From positions 3,595,001 through 3,659,000 of the forward strand of contig NZ_CP014616.1 in assembly GCF_001590685.1 (NCBI RefSeq): 64,000 bases of DNA, written 5' to 3'. Both the position numbers and the translations under genes were made by a program. The stretch is from Sporosarcina psychrophila (lineage in GTDB: Bacteria; Bacillota; Bacilli; Bacillales_A; Planococcaceae). This document shows, piece by piece, positions 53,289 through 63,200 of this stretch (its first letter is position 1; every line of letters begins with the position of its first letter). The notes under the pieces are model-generated. The model was given only the letters and a program-made list of their open reading frames with translations, was not told where the DNA came from and made no database searches.

Positions 53289-53989
53289 GATTCTTCCGGC
53301 GCTAATAAGAAGCGATATCCCGCGCCACGCACGGTTTCGATTGAAGATTTAATAGCATAATCAGCCAGTTTCTTACGTACTCTGGTCATATTAACGTTTA
53401 ATGTATTTTCATCAACAAATGACTGATCATCCCAGAGTTCTTCAAGCAGTTTTTCCCGCGACACAACTTTCGGCGCTGCATCCATCAGCAACTCAAGGAT
53501 GACGCATTCTTTTTTCTGAAGGGGTACACTATTTTCACGAATATGCAGTTCCATCCGTTCGATATATAAATGAAGTGCACCAATTTTCACGGTCCGTTCT
53601 GATTGGTTAGGTGCGTATTCGCCAAATGTTCTACGTAAATGGCTTCTTATCTTAGCAAGGACGATTTCATAATGGAATGGTTTCGTGATGAAATCATCTC
53701 CACCATTTTCTAGCGCAAATACTTGGTCCATGTCACCTGAACGTGCAGAAATAAATAAGATAGGACACGTCGTATGTTGACGAAGCTGACGGCACCAATA
53801 ATAGCCGTCATAAGAAGGCAGATTGATATCAAGCAAAATGAGATGTGGATCAAACGCGAGGCTTTCCTTAGTAACTTGGTCAAAATCTTCGACGATTGCA
53901 ACGTCGTATTGGTATTTCCGGAGCGTGTCTGCTAACAGTTGTGCGATTTTCTTATCATCTTCAACTATGAATATACGATGGTTTTCCAT
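53285..53989 (-). CDS. OmpR-family response regulator (BceR-like)
   Basis: 234 residues. Receiver domain with phospho-Asp in LILLDINLPSYDG and Lys in ITKPFHYEI; C-terminal winged helix with LLEELWDDQSFVDENTLNVN and VRGAGYRFLLAPE. First gene of the four-gene module; expected to activate transporter expression upon peptide-antibiotic flux. Confidence 0.94.
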   Translation of the reverse strand: MENHRIFIVEDDKKIAQLLADTLRKYQYDVAIVEDFDQVTKESLAFDPHLILLDINLPSYDGYYWCRQLRQHTTCPILFISARSGDMDQVFALENGGDDFITKPFHYEIVLAKIRSHLRRTFGEYAPNQSERTVKIGALHLYIERMELHIRENSVPLQKKECVILELLMDAAPKVVSREKLLEELWDDQSFVDENTLNVNMTRVRKKLADYAIKSSIETVRGAGYRFLLAPEES

Positions 53990-54085
53990 AGGTCAGTCCC
54001 CTTTCACACTTCCCTTTATTATAGCGTAAAAACAGGCCCGGCGGTTGGAAGGTTTTTGGGAATGTTGTTGTTTTTTGTGGGGGTT

Positions 54086-54404
54086 ATGATTGGTTGGGTG
54101 GGTTATATGATTGGTTGGGTAGGCTTTTGATTGGTTAGACAGGCTTTTGACCGGTTGGCGGCTGATTTGATCGGTTCGACACAAGCTATATGATCGGTTG
54201 CCTGCTTATATGATTGAGCGGACAAGCTATATGATTGCTTGCCTGCTTATATGATCGGGCGGACAAGCTATATGATCGCTTGGCGGCTGATTTGATCGGG
54301 TGGACAAGCTATATGATCGCTAGGCGGCTGATTTGATCGGGTGGACAAGCTATATGATCGCTTGGCTACTTATATGATCGCTTTGCCTAGCTATATGATC
54401 AATC
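54086..54404. repeat. Intergenic word array 4 (TATATGATYGSTTG word)
   Basis: About sixteen copies of a TGATYGSTTGSC-like word every about 20-22 bp, with linkers GACAAGCTATA, CTGCTTATA, GGCGGCTGATT. The start (GGGTTATATGATTGGTTGGG) is the reverse complement of array 1 units (CAACCAATCATATAACCC), so the two arrays share a word although 17 kb apart. Confidence 0.85.
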
Positions 54405-54433
54405 CTTCCACTTTGAAGACTTAATCCAAAAAG

Positions 54434-54460
54434 AAAAAGCCCGACATATCGTCAGGCTTC
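54434..54460 (-). terminator. Terminator of lplJ
   Basis: AAGCCTGAC / GTCGGGCTT (minus strand) followed by T-rich sequence, just after the stop codon. Confidence 0.8.
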
Positions 54461-54468
54461 TAGTTTCA

Positions 54469-55461
54469 TCAATAAATCAATTGAAGGAACTCTTCTTTCG
54501 TAATGCCGCCTAGATATGTCGGAATGTCAATTGGTGCGAGCGCTTCGCTAATTGCCTGTCTCTCATACTGGATACCTTTCAAGCTTTCCTCGATAACTGT
54601 CACTTCTCCGACACCGAAAAAGTCGCCGAAAATGTTGACGTCTTCCATGATTCCTTTTTTCACTTGGATACGGACGTCGATGCCGCCTACTGGGAATCTG
54701 TGTGAATGCTGCATATTGAACTTCGGTGATTTGCCGTAATTCCAATCCCAGTTTGCATAACGCTCCGCAGAAAGTTTATGGATATTCGTCCAATCTTCAT
54801 CCGTCAACTCTAGATACTGAATTTTTTCTTCTCCACCAAAAATCGATTTCAGTATTTCCATACGGAACTGTTCAATTGTCATTGAGTCATTCAGGAATTC
54901 GGAAATATTCGCGACACGACTACGGATTGATTTAATCCCTTTTGATTCAATTTTATCTTTACGTACTTTTAATGCTGAAACAACACGTTCTATTTCGGTA
55001 TCGAACATCAGTGTTCCGTGGCTAAACATACGACCATTCGTTGAAAACTGTGCGTTCCCTGAAACTTTACGACCCTCAACAAGAATGTCATTGCGGCCGA
55101 GTAACTCTGCTTTGACACCCATTTCTGCCAACGCCTGAACGACAGGCTCTGTCACCTTTTTGAAGTTGCGGAACGATTCGCCATCGTCTTTTGTTAGGAA
55201 ACTGTAATTCAAGTTGCCTAAATCGTGGTAGACTGCTCCCCCGCCGGACAATCGTCTAACAACATGAATACCATTTGCTTCCACATATTCTGTATCAATC
55301 TCTTCAATCGTGTTCTGATTTTTACCGATGATGATAGAAGGTTCGTTAATATAGAACAGCAAAAACGAATCTTTGTCGATATCCATATTCTTGAGGACGT
55401 ATTCCTCTATCGCCAAGTTGATATGCGGATCTGTAATTCCTTTATTATCAATGAAATACAT
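54469..55461 (-). CDS. lplJ: Lipoate-protein ligase
   Basis: 330 residues. Attaches scavenged lipoate to the H protein and dehydrogenase E2 subunits. NLAIEEYVLKNMDIDKDSFL, IIIGKNQNTIEEIDTEYVEA, VVRRLSGGGAVYHDLGNLNY (RRxSGGGxVxHD signature) and NDILVEGRKVSGNAQFSTNG with the catalytic Lys region are intact, and the accessory C-terminal domain is present. GAGGAGCG precedes the ATG. Neighbour of yhfH as in B. subtilis (lplJ = yhfJ). Confidence 0.95.
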   Translation of the reverse strand: MYFIDNKGITDPHINLAIEEYVLKNMDIDKDSFLLFYINEPSIIIGKNQNTIEEIDTEYVEANGIHVVRRLSGGGAVYHDLGNLNYSFLTKDDGESFRNFKKVTEPVVQALAEMGVKAELLGRNDILVEGRKVSGNAQFSTNGRMFSHGTLMFDTEIERVVSALKVRKDKIESKGIKSIRSRVANISEFLNDSMTIEQFRMEILKSIFGGEEKIQYLELTDEDWTNIHKLSAERYANWDWNYGKSPKFNMQHSHRFPVGGIDVRIQVKKGIMEDVNIFGDFFGVGEVTVIEESLKGIQYERQAISEALAPIDIPTYLGGITKEEFLQLIY

Positions 55462-55639
55462 AGTTTATCGCTCCTCATTAATAGCTTCTCACCCATTTTA
55501 TCATCTTTAAGAAGAGAAGACCCCCTTCTACAATTTTCAGAATAAATCGTGAAATGTGTTGACATCTAGTACACTGTTATAATACACTACTAATAACAGA
55601 TTTAGTTGTAGTACAAATTAGGAAAGGGAGAATGAAAAT

Positions 55640-55765
55640 ATGATTGAGAATGTCATCGAGTTTTTCAAAAAACTACCTGCTAAAACTTGTACATCATGCG
55701 GGAGTGAAATCGACGAGCAACATGAATGCTACAGTAACAAATGTGATAACTGCAACATCTTGTAA
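55640..55765 (+). CDS. yhfH: YhfH-like zinc-finger microprotein, copy 1
   Basis: 41 residues: MIENVIEFFKKLPAK then CTSCG...EQHECYSNKCDNC. Two CxxC pairs plus His make a likely zinc site. AAAGGGAGAA precedes the ATG. First of three tandem paralogues divergent from lplJ. Family function unknown. Confidence 0.8.
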   Translation: MIENVIEFFKKLPAKTCTSCGSEIDEQHECYSNKCDNCNIL

Positions 55766-55841
55766 TTTTTTTGCAGAGTCTGTACTATTACACATTAAAA
55801 AATAAACCAAACACTAATACAGTAAAAAGGGGATGTTAGCG

Positions 55842-55967
55842 ATGATTGAAAACGTACTTGAGTTTTTTAAAAACCTACCTGCTAAAGTTTGTACGTCATG
55901 CGGCAATGAAATCGAAGAACAACATGAGTGTTACGGCAATAAATGCGATGCCTGCAATACAGTATAA
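55842..55967 (+). CDS. yhfH: YhfH-like zinc-finger microprotein, copy 2
   Basis: 41 residues: MIENVLEFFKNLPAKVCTSC then EEQHECYGNKCDACNTV. Same cysteine plan. AAAAGGGGATG lies before the ATG. The upstream CTGTACTATTACA and ACTAATACA words recur before copy 3, so whole units were duplicated. Confidence 0.8.
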   Translation: MIENVLEFFKNLPAKVCTSCGNEIEEQHECYGNKCDACNTV

Positions 55968-56045
55968 CCTTTTGCATATACTGTACTATCACAACGTTAA
56001 TATTAAGCCTAGTACTAATACAAATAAGGAAGGGGAGAATAAAAT

Positions 56046-56171
56046 ATGCTTGAAAATGTAATTGAGTTTTTCAAAAACCTACCCGCTAAAGTTTGCACGG
56101 TTTGCGGAAAAGAAATCGAAGAGCAGCATGAATGCTACGGCAACAAATGTGACGACTGCAATATCCTGTGA
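56046..56171 (+). CDS. yhfH: YhfH-like zinc-finger microprotein, copy 3
   Basis: 41 residues: MLENVIEFFKNLPAKVCTVC then EEQHECYGNKCDDCNIL. AAGGGGAGAA ribosome site. Followed by a terminator that can serve all three copies. Confidence 0.8.
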   Translation: MLENVIEFFKNLPAKVCTVCGKEIEEQHECYGNKCDDCNIL

Positions 56172-56218
56172 ATTAGAAAAGCGCTGCTCCAGGTGAATAA
56201 CGTTTACTTATCTTTTTT

Positions 56219-56250
56219 AAACAGCCGTAGAGACTCCTTCGGCTGTTTTT
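56219..56250. terminator. Bidirectional terminator between yhfH copies and the glycerophosphodiesterase gene
   Basis: AAACAGCCG / CGGCTGTTT stem, 12-nt loop, T5 on the plus strand. Confidence 0.75.
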
Positions 56251-56272
56251 GGTTGTAGAAAGACATACCTTT

Positions 56273-57133
56273 TTATTTGTCTAGTATGTCGGGACGATCT
56301 GTGTGTATGCCATTTGCACCGATGGCCATCATTTTTAATGCAGTTTCAGCATCAATAATAGTATACGCATAAACGGATAGTCCTTTTTCATGCATTTTCT
56401 TTATAAATGGGACCGTTAGTGCTTCATAACTAACTCCCAGTCCAGATGCATATGTCAAAAGCTCATCTAATTCTTTTTTCGACAGTTTCGCCTCTTCATC
56501 ATCATCAAATGAAATGAGTTTTAGAAGCGGGATATCTTGATTTAATTCGTAAACGCGTTTTAATCCTTTTTTACTGAATGATTGGATTGCTACTTTAGGA
56601 TGTCTATCTTTATCAAACCCAATCATGTCGTATTGCTTCAATGTATCAACCAGTTTTTCTTCGATCCCAGGATAGTCTTCTGGATCTTTCAACTCAATGA
56701 TGAAATTCATATTGTCCCCAAATTGACCGAATACTTCACCCAGTGTAGGAACTGCATATTCTTCTGATGGGCCATTTACAGCTTTCTTGTCTTCATCCTT
56801 GTGCCGAAAGTTAACGGATAACTCCTTCAGCTCACTAAGTGTCAATCCACTGATTTTGCCATTAGCTTCGGTTGTACCAGATACATCCGCGTCATGCATA
56901 ACCGCAAGTTGGCCGTCTTTGGTCAGATGAATATCAAGTTCAATATAGTCGGCAGCAAGTTCTTCTGCCAAATCAAAAGAAGCAAGTGTGTTTTCCGGCA
57001 CGTAAGCTGACGCGCCGCGATGTGCGATAATGAGGAAATCTTCGCTTGGCATTGGTCCGTTTTCCGCCTCGCCTTTGCTACAGCCCGTCAATAACAGCAC
57101 CGCACACAATATTCCCCATGTATACTTTTTCAT
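56273..57133 (-). CDS. Glycerophosphodiester phosphodiesterase lipoprotein
   Basis: 286 residues. Signal peptide with lipobox LLLTGC (Cys19), so anchored outside the membrane. Releases glycerol-3-phosphate from phospholipid or teichoic-acid breakdown products. IAHRGASAYVPENTLASFDL (catalytic His/Arg, Glu), DYIELDIHLTKDGQLAVMHD (metal-binding Glu/Asp, second His) and NFIIELKDPE are intact. Homologues are GlpQ/UgpQ types. Stands alone. Confidence 0.93.
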   Translation of the reverse strand: MKKYTWGILCAVLLLTGCSKGEAENGPMPSEDFLIIAHRGASAYVPENTLASFDLAEELAADYIELDIHLTKDGQLAVMHDADVSGTTEANGKISGLTLSELKELSVNFRHKDEDKKAVNGPSEEYAVPTLGEVFGQFGDNMNFIIELKDPEDYPGIEEKLVDTLKQYDMIGFDKDRHPKVAIQSFSKKGLKRVYELNQDIPLLKLISFDDDEEAKLSKKELDELLTYASGLGVSYEALTVPFIKKMHEKGLSVYAYTIIDAETALKMMAIGANGIHTDRPDILDK

Positions 57134-57185
57134 TTTGCTTCCTCTTTTCGTTAACTTTCTATGTTTCTTCTATACCCTTTTTCCA

Positions 57186-57214
57186 ACAAAAAAAATCCAC
57201 CCGAGGGCGAATCT
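57186..57214 (-). terminator. Terminator of the haem operon
   Basis: GATTCGCCC / GGGTGGATT (minus strand) with a T8 run, immediately after the hemY stop. Confidence 0.7.
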
Positions 57215-57216
57215 TT

Positions 57217-58656
57217 TCAGTCAAATAAATCTTCCAATACTTCTTTCACTGCCGCTCTTCCCTGATCAATACAATCGGGTAATCCGACTCCATTATAAGA
57301 GGCACCGGCGAGTTTTACTTGTGGGAACTTCGATTCCAGTTCTGCGCGGGCTGCTGCAATCCGCTGTTTGTGACCAACCCGGTATTGCGGGCGGTCTTTT
57401 TTCCAACGGGTAATAACCGTGAAATCCGGTTTTCCTGTTATATTCATAACCCTGCCAAGATCAGCAAGAACGATTTTCTCAATTTCAGCATCTGGTAAAT
57501 CAACAATCGCTTCATCACCTACGCGACCTACGAAGGCACGGATAAGTACTTTTCCAGCAGGTGTTGTCGTCGGCCATTTCCGGTGTGTCCACGTGCACGC
57601 CGTGATTGAATAATCGCTGCTTCTTGAGACAAGAAAACCGGTTCCTTCTTTGTCCTGTACGACATGTTCCTCCGGAAAAGCAAGTGCCACTGTCGCAACA
57701 GACGTTGTTGGTATTTCTCTTAAATCTTGCAATAATCCGTGCGGAGCAAATAAGCGACCCGCCATCTCATGCCCAGTTGTAAGTATAACTGCATCTGCTT
57801 CTATTTTACGGCCGTCATTCATTTCAAGTATAGTCTTTTCTCCGACCATTCCTGGCGCCTCAATTGCATCGATCCGAACACCTTTCATGACGGAACCTGG
57901 TTCAAGTTGTTGTTCAATTGCTTCAACAATTGTTTCAAGTCCGTTACGGAACGTGTGGAAAACGCCTTCTTTCTTAGCGCCATGTCCGTCTTTCTGCGGT
58001 AGTTGTTTCGGTGTCGTTTTTTTCATCCCGAGAATCAGACTTCGATGTTTCTTTTCCACTGCGTAGAACTGTGGGAATGTAGATTCCAAACTCATGTGGT
58101 CAATATCGCCTGCGTATACGCCAGATAACAACGGTTCAATCAAGTTCTCAACAATTTCTCCGCCAAAACGTCTGCGGAAAAATCCACCGAGTGACTGATC
58201 CCCTTTGATGTTTGAGCGTGGGAGGACGAAATCGCCCGCTGCACGCAATTTGCCTGACAACGAAAACAGTCCCGTTTTCAAGAATGGACCAATTTCTGTC
58301 GGGATACCCATAACAGAACCGCCTGGAATTGGATGCAACTCGCCACCGACAAGCACGTATGCTTGCCCTGTCGCGTTTTTCACAAGCTCCCCTTCGATTC
58401 CAAGGTCTTGTGCAAGGACTCCCATGCTTTTTTTCCGTATAAGAAATGAATCCGGACCACGCTCGATGATAAAACCGTTACGCCGGACTGTCTGGATTTT
58501 GCCACCAAGTCGATTTGACGCCTCGACAAGTATGACATCTAGAGGTAAGCCTTTTTCACGCGCTTCTTTCTGCATATAAAATGCCGCGGAGAGGCCCGTA
58601 ATCCCTCCGCCGACAATAACGACTTTCTTGTTTTGTCCGCTCATGTCCATCATCAC
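57217..58656 (-). CDS. hemY: Coproporphyrinogen III / protoporphyrinogen oxidase (CgoX, HemY)
   Basis: 479 residues. FAD enzyme of the coproporphyrin-dependent haem pathway of Gram-positives. KKVVIVGGGITGLSAAFYMQ is the dinucleotide fold, ASNRLGGKIQT and RGPDSFLIRKKSMGVLAQDL follow, and the C-terminal FAD contact LAGASYNGVGLPDCIDQGRA is present. Start among MMMDMSGQNKK is not fixed; the ribosome site is weak. Last gene of hemE-hemH-hemY. Confidence 0.95.
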   Translation of the reverse strand: MMMDMSGQNKKVVIVGGGITGLSAAFYMQKEAREKGLPLDVILVEASNRLGGKIQTVRRNGFIIERGPDSFLIRKKSMGVLAQDLGIEGELVKNATGQAYVLVGGELHPIPGGSVMGIPTEIGPFLKTGLFSLSGKLRAAGDFVLPRSNIKGDQSLGGFFRRRFGGEIVENLIEPLLSGVYAGDIDHMSLESTFPQFYAVEKKHRSLILGMKKTTPKQLPQKDGHGAKKEGVFHTFRNGLETIVEAIEQQLEPGSVMKGVRIDAIEAPGMVGEKTILEMNDGRKIEADAVILTTGHEMAGRLFAPHGLLQDLREIPTTSVATVALAFPEEHVVQDKEGTGFLVSRSSDYSITACTWTHRKWPTTTPAGKVLIRAFVGRVGDEAIVDLPDAEIEKIVLADLGRVMNITGKPDFTVITRWKKDRPQYRVGHKQRIAAARAELESKFPQVKLAGASYNGVGLPDCIDQGRAAVKEVLEDLFD

Positions 58657-58671
58657 TTTCTTTCAACCATA

Positions 58672-59613
58672 TTAAGCTTCTTTCATCTTTTCAAATACTG
58701 CATCCACCATCGCATCGATGAAGAGTGGGTCGATGTTCGGCATTGCCGGACGGTAGTAGGATGCACCGATTTCATCACACACAACTTTACACTCATAATC
58801 ATTGTCAAATAGTACTTCGAGATGGTCGGAAACAAATCCAACTGGCGTATAAACAAATGTTGTATATCCTTTTTCATTATGCAAATCGCGTGTTAAATCT
58901 TGAACGTCGGGACCAAGCCATGGTTCAGGCGTTTGCCCTGCACTTTGCCAACCTAGTTCATAGTTTTTCACACCAGCAGCTTTTGCAATCAATTCAGCTG
59001 TTTCTTTCAACTGATCTGGATATGGATCACCATTCGCGATTATTTTTTCCGGCAACGAATGCGCTGAAACAATCAGACATGCTTTCGCTCTCTCTTCTTC
59101 GCTCATGCTGTCGAATGTACCGCGCACTTGATCAGTCCAGAATTCAATAAACTTCGGCTGTTTGTACCAACTTTCGACAGAAGTAATTGTGATACCATGC
59201 TTGTCAGCCTCTTCTTTCGTGCGGCCATTGTATGACTTGACAGAAAACGTCGAGAAATGCGGCGCCAGTACGATTGAGACCGCTTCTGTAATCCCGTCTT
59301 CATGCATTTTTTCTACCGCATCCTCAATAAATGGTGCAATATGTTTCAATCCAATATAGACCTTGAATTCAATGTTATCCTGCACTTCATTCAGACGGTT
59401 GCAAAGCGCGTTTGCTTGGTCTTCAGTAATTCGCGCAAGCGGAGAAATCCCGCCAATTGCCTCATAGCGATTGCGAAGGTCCTCCAATTGTTCGGGTGCA
59501 GGCGGGCGACCGTGGCGGATATGCGTATAATACGATTCAATATCCTCTTCCTTATTCGGAGTCCCATAAGCCATCACTAAAAGTCCCATTTGTTTCTTTG
59601 TCATAACATTCAC
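58672..59613 (-). CDS. hemH: Ferrochelatase (coproporphyrin type, CpfC)
   Basis: 313 residues. Inserts iron into coproporphyrin [36 protein letters not shown] with the metal-binding His, [32 protein letters not shown] and [12 protein letters not shown] with the conserved Glu are all present. Between hemE and hemY with gaps of 15-21 bp. Confidence 0.97.
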   Translation of the reverse strand: MNVMTKKQMGLLVMAYGTPNKEEDIESYYTHIRHGRPPAPEQLEDLRNRYEAIGGISPLARITEDQANALCNRLNEVQDNIEFKVYIGLKHIAPFIEDAVEKMHEDGITEAVSIVLAPHFSTFSVKSYNGRTKEEADKHGITITSVESWYKQPKFIEFWTDQVRGTFDSMSEEERAKACLIVSAHSLPEKIIANGDPYPDQLKETAELIAKAAGVKNYELGWQSAGQTPEPWLGPDVQDLTRDLHNEKGYTTFVYTPVGFVSDHLEVLFDNDYECKVVCDEIGASYYRPAMPNIDPLFIDAMVDAVFEKMKEA

Positions 59614-59634
59614 CTCTTCGTTTGGATCAGCACG

Positions 59635-60675
59635 TTATTTACGCAGCTGTGCACTATATTCATGAACAAATTCAGTTAATCGTTTCAATGTTGCTGGTTT
59701 CACATCAGGGAACACGCCATGACCAAGGTTGAAAATGTGGTTACCATGCTCTACGCCTTGTTCGATGATTACTTTCGCACGTTCTTCGATAATGCTCCAA
59801 TCTGCAAGTAGCAGTGATGGGTCAAGATTCCCTTGCAGCGGCTTCGTTAGACCGCGCTCTCCTGCTTCTTTTACAGATAAGCGCCAGTCGAGACCAACAA
59901 CGTCTACAGGCAAGTCATGCCATTCGTTTGCCAAGTGGCTTGCGCCGACACCGAATGTGATTAGTGGAACGTTCAATTTACGCAGCTCTGTGAAAATACG
60001 CGTCATAACTGGTTTGATGAAGATTCGGTAATCAGATACATTTAATGCCCCTACCCACGAATCAAAGATTTGAATTGCTTTTGCACCCGCATTAACTTGT
60101 GCAGTAATATACGTAATCGTCATATCTGCTAGTTTGTCCATCAATGCGAACCATGCTTCCGGCTCAGATACCATGAATGATTTCGTCAAGTTGTAGCTTT
60201 TCGATGGACCGCCTTCAATCATATAACTCGCAAGCGTAAATGGTGCCCCCGCAAAGCCGATAAGCGGAACATTCAATTGTTCCTTCGTCAATATTTTAAT
60301 CGTTTCAAGAACGAAAGGAATATCATCTTGTGGTGATAGATCGCCAAGATTATGGACATCTTGAACTGTACGGATTGGATTTGAGATAACTGGACCAATG
60401 CCCGCTTTTATTTTCACATCAATACCAATTCCCGGAAGTGGTGTAACGATGTCTTTGTAAAGAATTGCCGCGTCGACATTATACTGATCAACTGGAAGCT
60501 TTGTTACATATGCGCAAAGTTCAGGTTGGTGCGTAATCTCTTCAAGAGAATATTTCTCCTTGATTTTTAGGTATTCCGGTTGTGAACGCCCTGCCTGCCT
60601 CATGTACCAAGCCGGTGTATGATCAATTTTCTCGCCTCTTGCAGCGCGTAAAAGTGTATCATTGAATTTTGTCAT
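59635..60675 (-). CDS. hemE: Uroporphyrinogen III decarboxylase
   Basis: 346 residues from [20 protein letters not shown]. First step from uroporphyrinogen III toward coproporphyrinogen. [16 protein letters not shown] is the substrate-binding signature, [14 protein letters not shown] supplies the catalytic Asp, [16 protein letters not shown] follows. A GTG five codons upstream is an alternative start. Heads the haem operon, divergent from hmoB. Confidence 0.96.
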   Translation of the reverse strand: MTKFNDTLLRAARGEKIDHTPAWYMRQAGRSQPEYLKIKEKYSLEEITHQPELCAYVTKLPVDQYNVDAAILYKDIVTPLPGIGIDVKIKAGIGPVISNPIRTVQDVHNLGDLSPQDDIPFVLETIKILTKEQLNVPLIGFAGAPFTLASYMIEGGPSKSYNLTKSFMVSEPEAWFALMDKLADMTITYITAQVNAGAKAIQIFDSWVGALNVSDYRIFIKPVMTRIFTELRKLNVPLITFGVGASHLANEWHDLPVDVVGLDWRLSVKEAGERGLTKPLQGNLDPSLLLADWSIIEERAKVIIEQGVEHGNHIFNLGHGVFPDVKPATLKRLTEFVHEYSAQLRK

Positions 60676-60884
60676 TTGGTTTATTCCCACTTTCTTAATT
60701 AACTATTTCCGTGTTACATATCCGTACTCAATATAGACGTTTCCCTTTGCAAAGTATAGCTTTTAGCCCCGTTATTCATACAATTGTGCTAACTTCTTAC
60801 TTTTTTCGCCATCATTTTGTCAAAGTTTGTTTTAAGTTCTCAAATAGGGGAAAATAGATAAATAAGAACTACAAGGAGGTTTTT

Positions 60885-61400
60885 TTGAAAATGAATATTT
60901 ATATGACATCGGGTACACCTGAATTTATGGAAAGTTTAAAAGAAAAATATGCGGCAGAAAGCTTGATTGCCATGCATGGTCATGGTAATTCTCTTTTACT
61001 GCATGAAACGGTAGGTAAAACTGTGTTCCAAACACCACGCCGTTACGAAGTCATTAGCTCCTCGGGAACACTGCAAGATAACGGTTATTTCGTTTTCAAC
61101 AATATTCCCGTCACGGATGAAGGACGTCCAGTTTTTGAGCATCGCTTTACAGAACTTACGGGTGCTATTGAATCTGAACTCGGATTCATCGCATTTCGTT
61201 TGCTCCGCCCACTCGATTCAGACACGTATATCGTTCTGACAGAATGGTCTGATAGCACCCATTATACAAGATGGGAAAACTCATCTGCTTTCGACAAGGC
61301 TCACTCCTCAAATCATGCAGAAGCAGGCGTCGATACTTCGCTTCATATTTTCTCGAGCGCTCCTTATGTAACAACTTATACCACGAAAGATAAGATATAA
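60885..61400 (+). CDS. hmoB: Haem-degrading monooxygenase HmoB-like (YhgC)
   Basis: 171 residues. Members open the haem ring to release iron. N-terminal extension (MNIYMTSGTPEFMESLKEKY), then a C-terminal ABM domain (FEHRFTELTGAIESELGFIA, YIVLTEWSDSTHYTRWENSS, FDKAHSS), where an Arg/Asn/His region should contact haem. TTG at 60885 or ATG at 60891 follow AAGGAGGT. Divergent from hemE exactly as yhgC neighbours hemEHY in B. subtilis, linking haem synthesis and turnover. Confidence 0.92.
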   Translation: MKMNIYMTSGTPEFMESLKEKYAAESLIAMHGHGNSLLLHETVGKTVFQTPRRYEVISSSGTLQDNGYFVFNNIPVTDEGRPVFEHRFTELTGAIESELGFIAFRLLRPLDSDTYIVLTEWSDSTHYTRWENSSAFDKAHSSNHAEAGVDTSLHIFSSAPYVTTYTTKDKI

Positions 61401-61431
61401 AACGCGCGACCCGAACTACGGGTTGCGTTTT
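61400..61431 (+). terminator. Terminator of hmoB
   Basis: AAACGC-GCG-ACCCG / CGGGT-T-GCGTTT stem and T run. Confidence 0.8.
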
Positions 61432-61507
61432 AGTGTTCCCTCTCAAATGTTTGCTATAATAGAAGTAGCAACATTCAAATTAGATAATTTTTAGGGGGAA
61501 CAGTCCA

Positions 61508-62674
61508 TTGAAAGAACAATTGTATGAAAAGCTCGATAGCGCTTATGAGGATATGGTCGTTATTCGCCGCCACCTTCACATGAATCCTGAATTATCTTTT
61601 AAGGAAGAAAAAACTGCGCAGTACATACATGATTTTTACGCTGACCTTGGTATTGAAGTACGTAAGGGGGTTGGCGGCAATGGTGTCGTTGCAAGGGTTT
61701 CGGGTGGTAGACCTGGTAAGACGGTTGCACTACGTGCAGATTTCGACGCGCTACCCATTCAAGATGAAAAGGATGTAGCGTATAAATCAACTGTTCCAGG
61801 CGTCATGCATGCTTGTGGTCACGATGGGCACACTGCTACACTCCTACAGCTTGCAAAAGCCATTCATGAACTGCATGAAGACCTTGCTGGCGACTATGTT
61901 TTCATCCACCAACACGCAGAAGAATTTGCTCCAGGCGGTGCAATTTCCATGATTGAAGACGGTTGCCTTGATGGGGTTGATGTCATTTTTGGAACGCATC
62001 TATGGTCTTTGACACCTTTAGGTACAATCGAATATTTGACCGGTCCTGTAATGGCAGCGGCTGACCGTTTCGACATTAAAATCCAAGGCGCAGGCGGTCA
62101 CGGTGCGGCTCCGCATCAAACGAAAGACGCTATCGTTATTGGCGCACAGCTAGTGATGAATTTACAGCAACTTGTTTCCCGTCGCGTCGATCCAATCGAC
62201 TCGGCAGTGTTATCTATCGGTTCATTCGTTGCACAAAACGCATTTAATGTCATAGCCGATTCAGCAAAACTAGGCGGTACGGTACGGACATTCAACCCTG
62301 ACATTCGCCATTTGATGGAACGCGAAATGAAACGCGTTGTTGACGGGACTGCGCTTGCAAATGACTGTACAATCGATTTCGAATATGTCCGTGGCTATCC
62401 AGCCGTTGTCAATCACAAAGCCGAAACAGAATTTTTGAAGACTGTCGCGGAAGGTATTCTTGGCGTGGAATCAGTCGTGGAATCGACACCACAAATGGGC
62501 GGCGAAGATTTTGCATACTATTTGGAAAAAGTACCTGGCACATTCTTCTTCACTGGCGCAAAACCTGACAACCCATATCCACATCATCACCCCAAATTCG
62601 ACATCGATGAAAATGCGATGCTTCTCGCAGCGAAAACACTCGGCGCTGCAGCTATCGATTTCCAAAATTTATAA
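61508..62674 (+). CDS. M20 family amidohydrolase (N-acyl-amino-acid amidohydrolase)
   Basis: 388 residues, two-metal hydrolase. VVIRRHLHMNPELSFKEEKT start block, LRADFDALPIQ, MHACGHDGHTA (Cys and His ligands), QHAEEFAPGGA, GGHGAAPH in the dimerisation lid, and GGEDFAYYLEKVPG near the end. TTG start after AGGGGGAAC. Resembles B. subtilis YhaA-type enzymes that cleave acyl amino acids or hippurate-like substrates; the substrate is not determinable. Confidence 0.93.
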   Translation: MKEQLYEKLDSAYEDMVVIRRHLHMNPELSFKEEKTAQYIHDFYADLGIEVRKGVGGNGVVARVSGGRPGKTVALRADFDALPIQDEKDVAYKSTVPGVMHACGHDGHTATLLQLAKAIHELHEDLAGDYVFIHQHAEEFAPGGAISMIEDGCLDGVDVIFGTHLWSLTPLGTIEYLTGPVMAAADRFDIKIQGAGGHGAAPHQTKDAIVIGAQLVMNLQQLVSRRVDPIDSAVLSIGSFVAQNAFNVIADSAKLGGTVRTFNPDIRHLMEREMKRVVDGTALANDCTIDFEYVRGYPAVVNHKAETEFLKTVAEGILGVESVVESTPQMGGEDFAYYLEKVPGTFFFTGAKPDNPYPHHHPKFDIDENAMLLAAKTLGAAAIDFQNL

Positions 62675-62678
62675 AACC

Positions 62679-62721
62679 AAGGTCTTCCCTCTTAAATTTA
62701 GGAGTAGAAGGCCTTTTTTTT
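62679..62721 (+). terminator. Terminator of the amidohydrolase gene
   Basis: AAGGTCTTC / GAAGGCCTT outer stem and T8 run. Confidence 0.75.
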
Positions 62722-63070
62722 ACATGAAATACTGGTGACTAGAGCTTGGAAAAATCCACTTTCACTGGACCATTTCCTTTTGCTTTCGACGAACTAATCA
62801 CGACAGATTTATCGTGAGGCATATGTGGCTAGTTGCCTGTTGCGCACCTACAATGTTCAAGTGAAAAATACGGTTATGTTTGAAAGAAACGAATAGATGA
62901 CTTTCTATAGAGTTTGTAAGTTCCCAAAGATACAATTTCGGGAACTTTTGCACGTTATACAATGCGTTCCTTGCTTACTATTAGCAAAGAGTATGCACGT
63001 AATCATGTGAGAGCCTATAGAAAGTGACACTTCTTTACTAGTCAAAAAGAGATAACACTAAAGAATGTTT

Positions 63071-63103
63071 AAGCCGCCAAAATTGCATCTTTGGCGGCTT
63101 TTA
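63071..63103. terminator. Isolated terminator-like hairpin
   Basis: AAGCCGCCAAA / TTTGGCGGCTT with a T4 run. No gene ends here on the plus strand. Confidence 0.65.
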
Positions 63104-63120
63104 TCCACGTAGATGCCCCT

Positions 63121-63200
63121 CTATTCTTTCGTCCCAAAAGGCTTTAGCACTTCGTGTACTGATGCATTTGGAACGCGACAGATAATCGCAAAAGGATGTT
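63121..63200 (-). pseudogene. Short C-terminal coding remnant
   Basis: Reads HPFAIICRVPNASVHEVLKP then FGTKE-stop, with a stop codon directly upstream. Protein-like composition but no start and no family recognised. Confidence 0.3.

Noticed and set aside
55846..56061. 71-codon frame over the second yhfH gene
   Set aside because: Out of frame with the clearly conserved Cys-rich microgene that has its own ribosome site.
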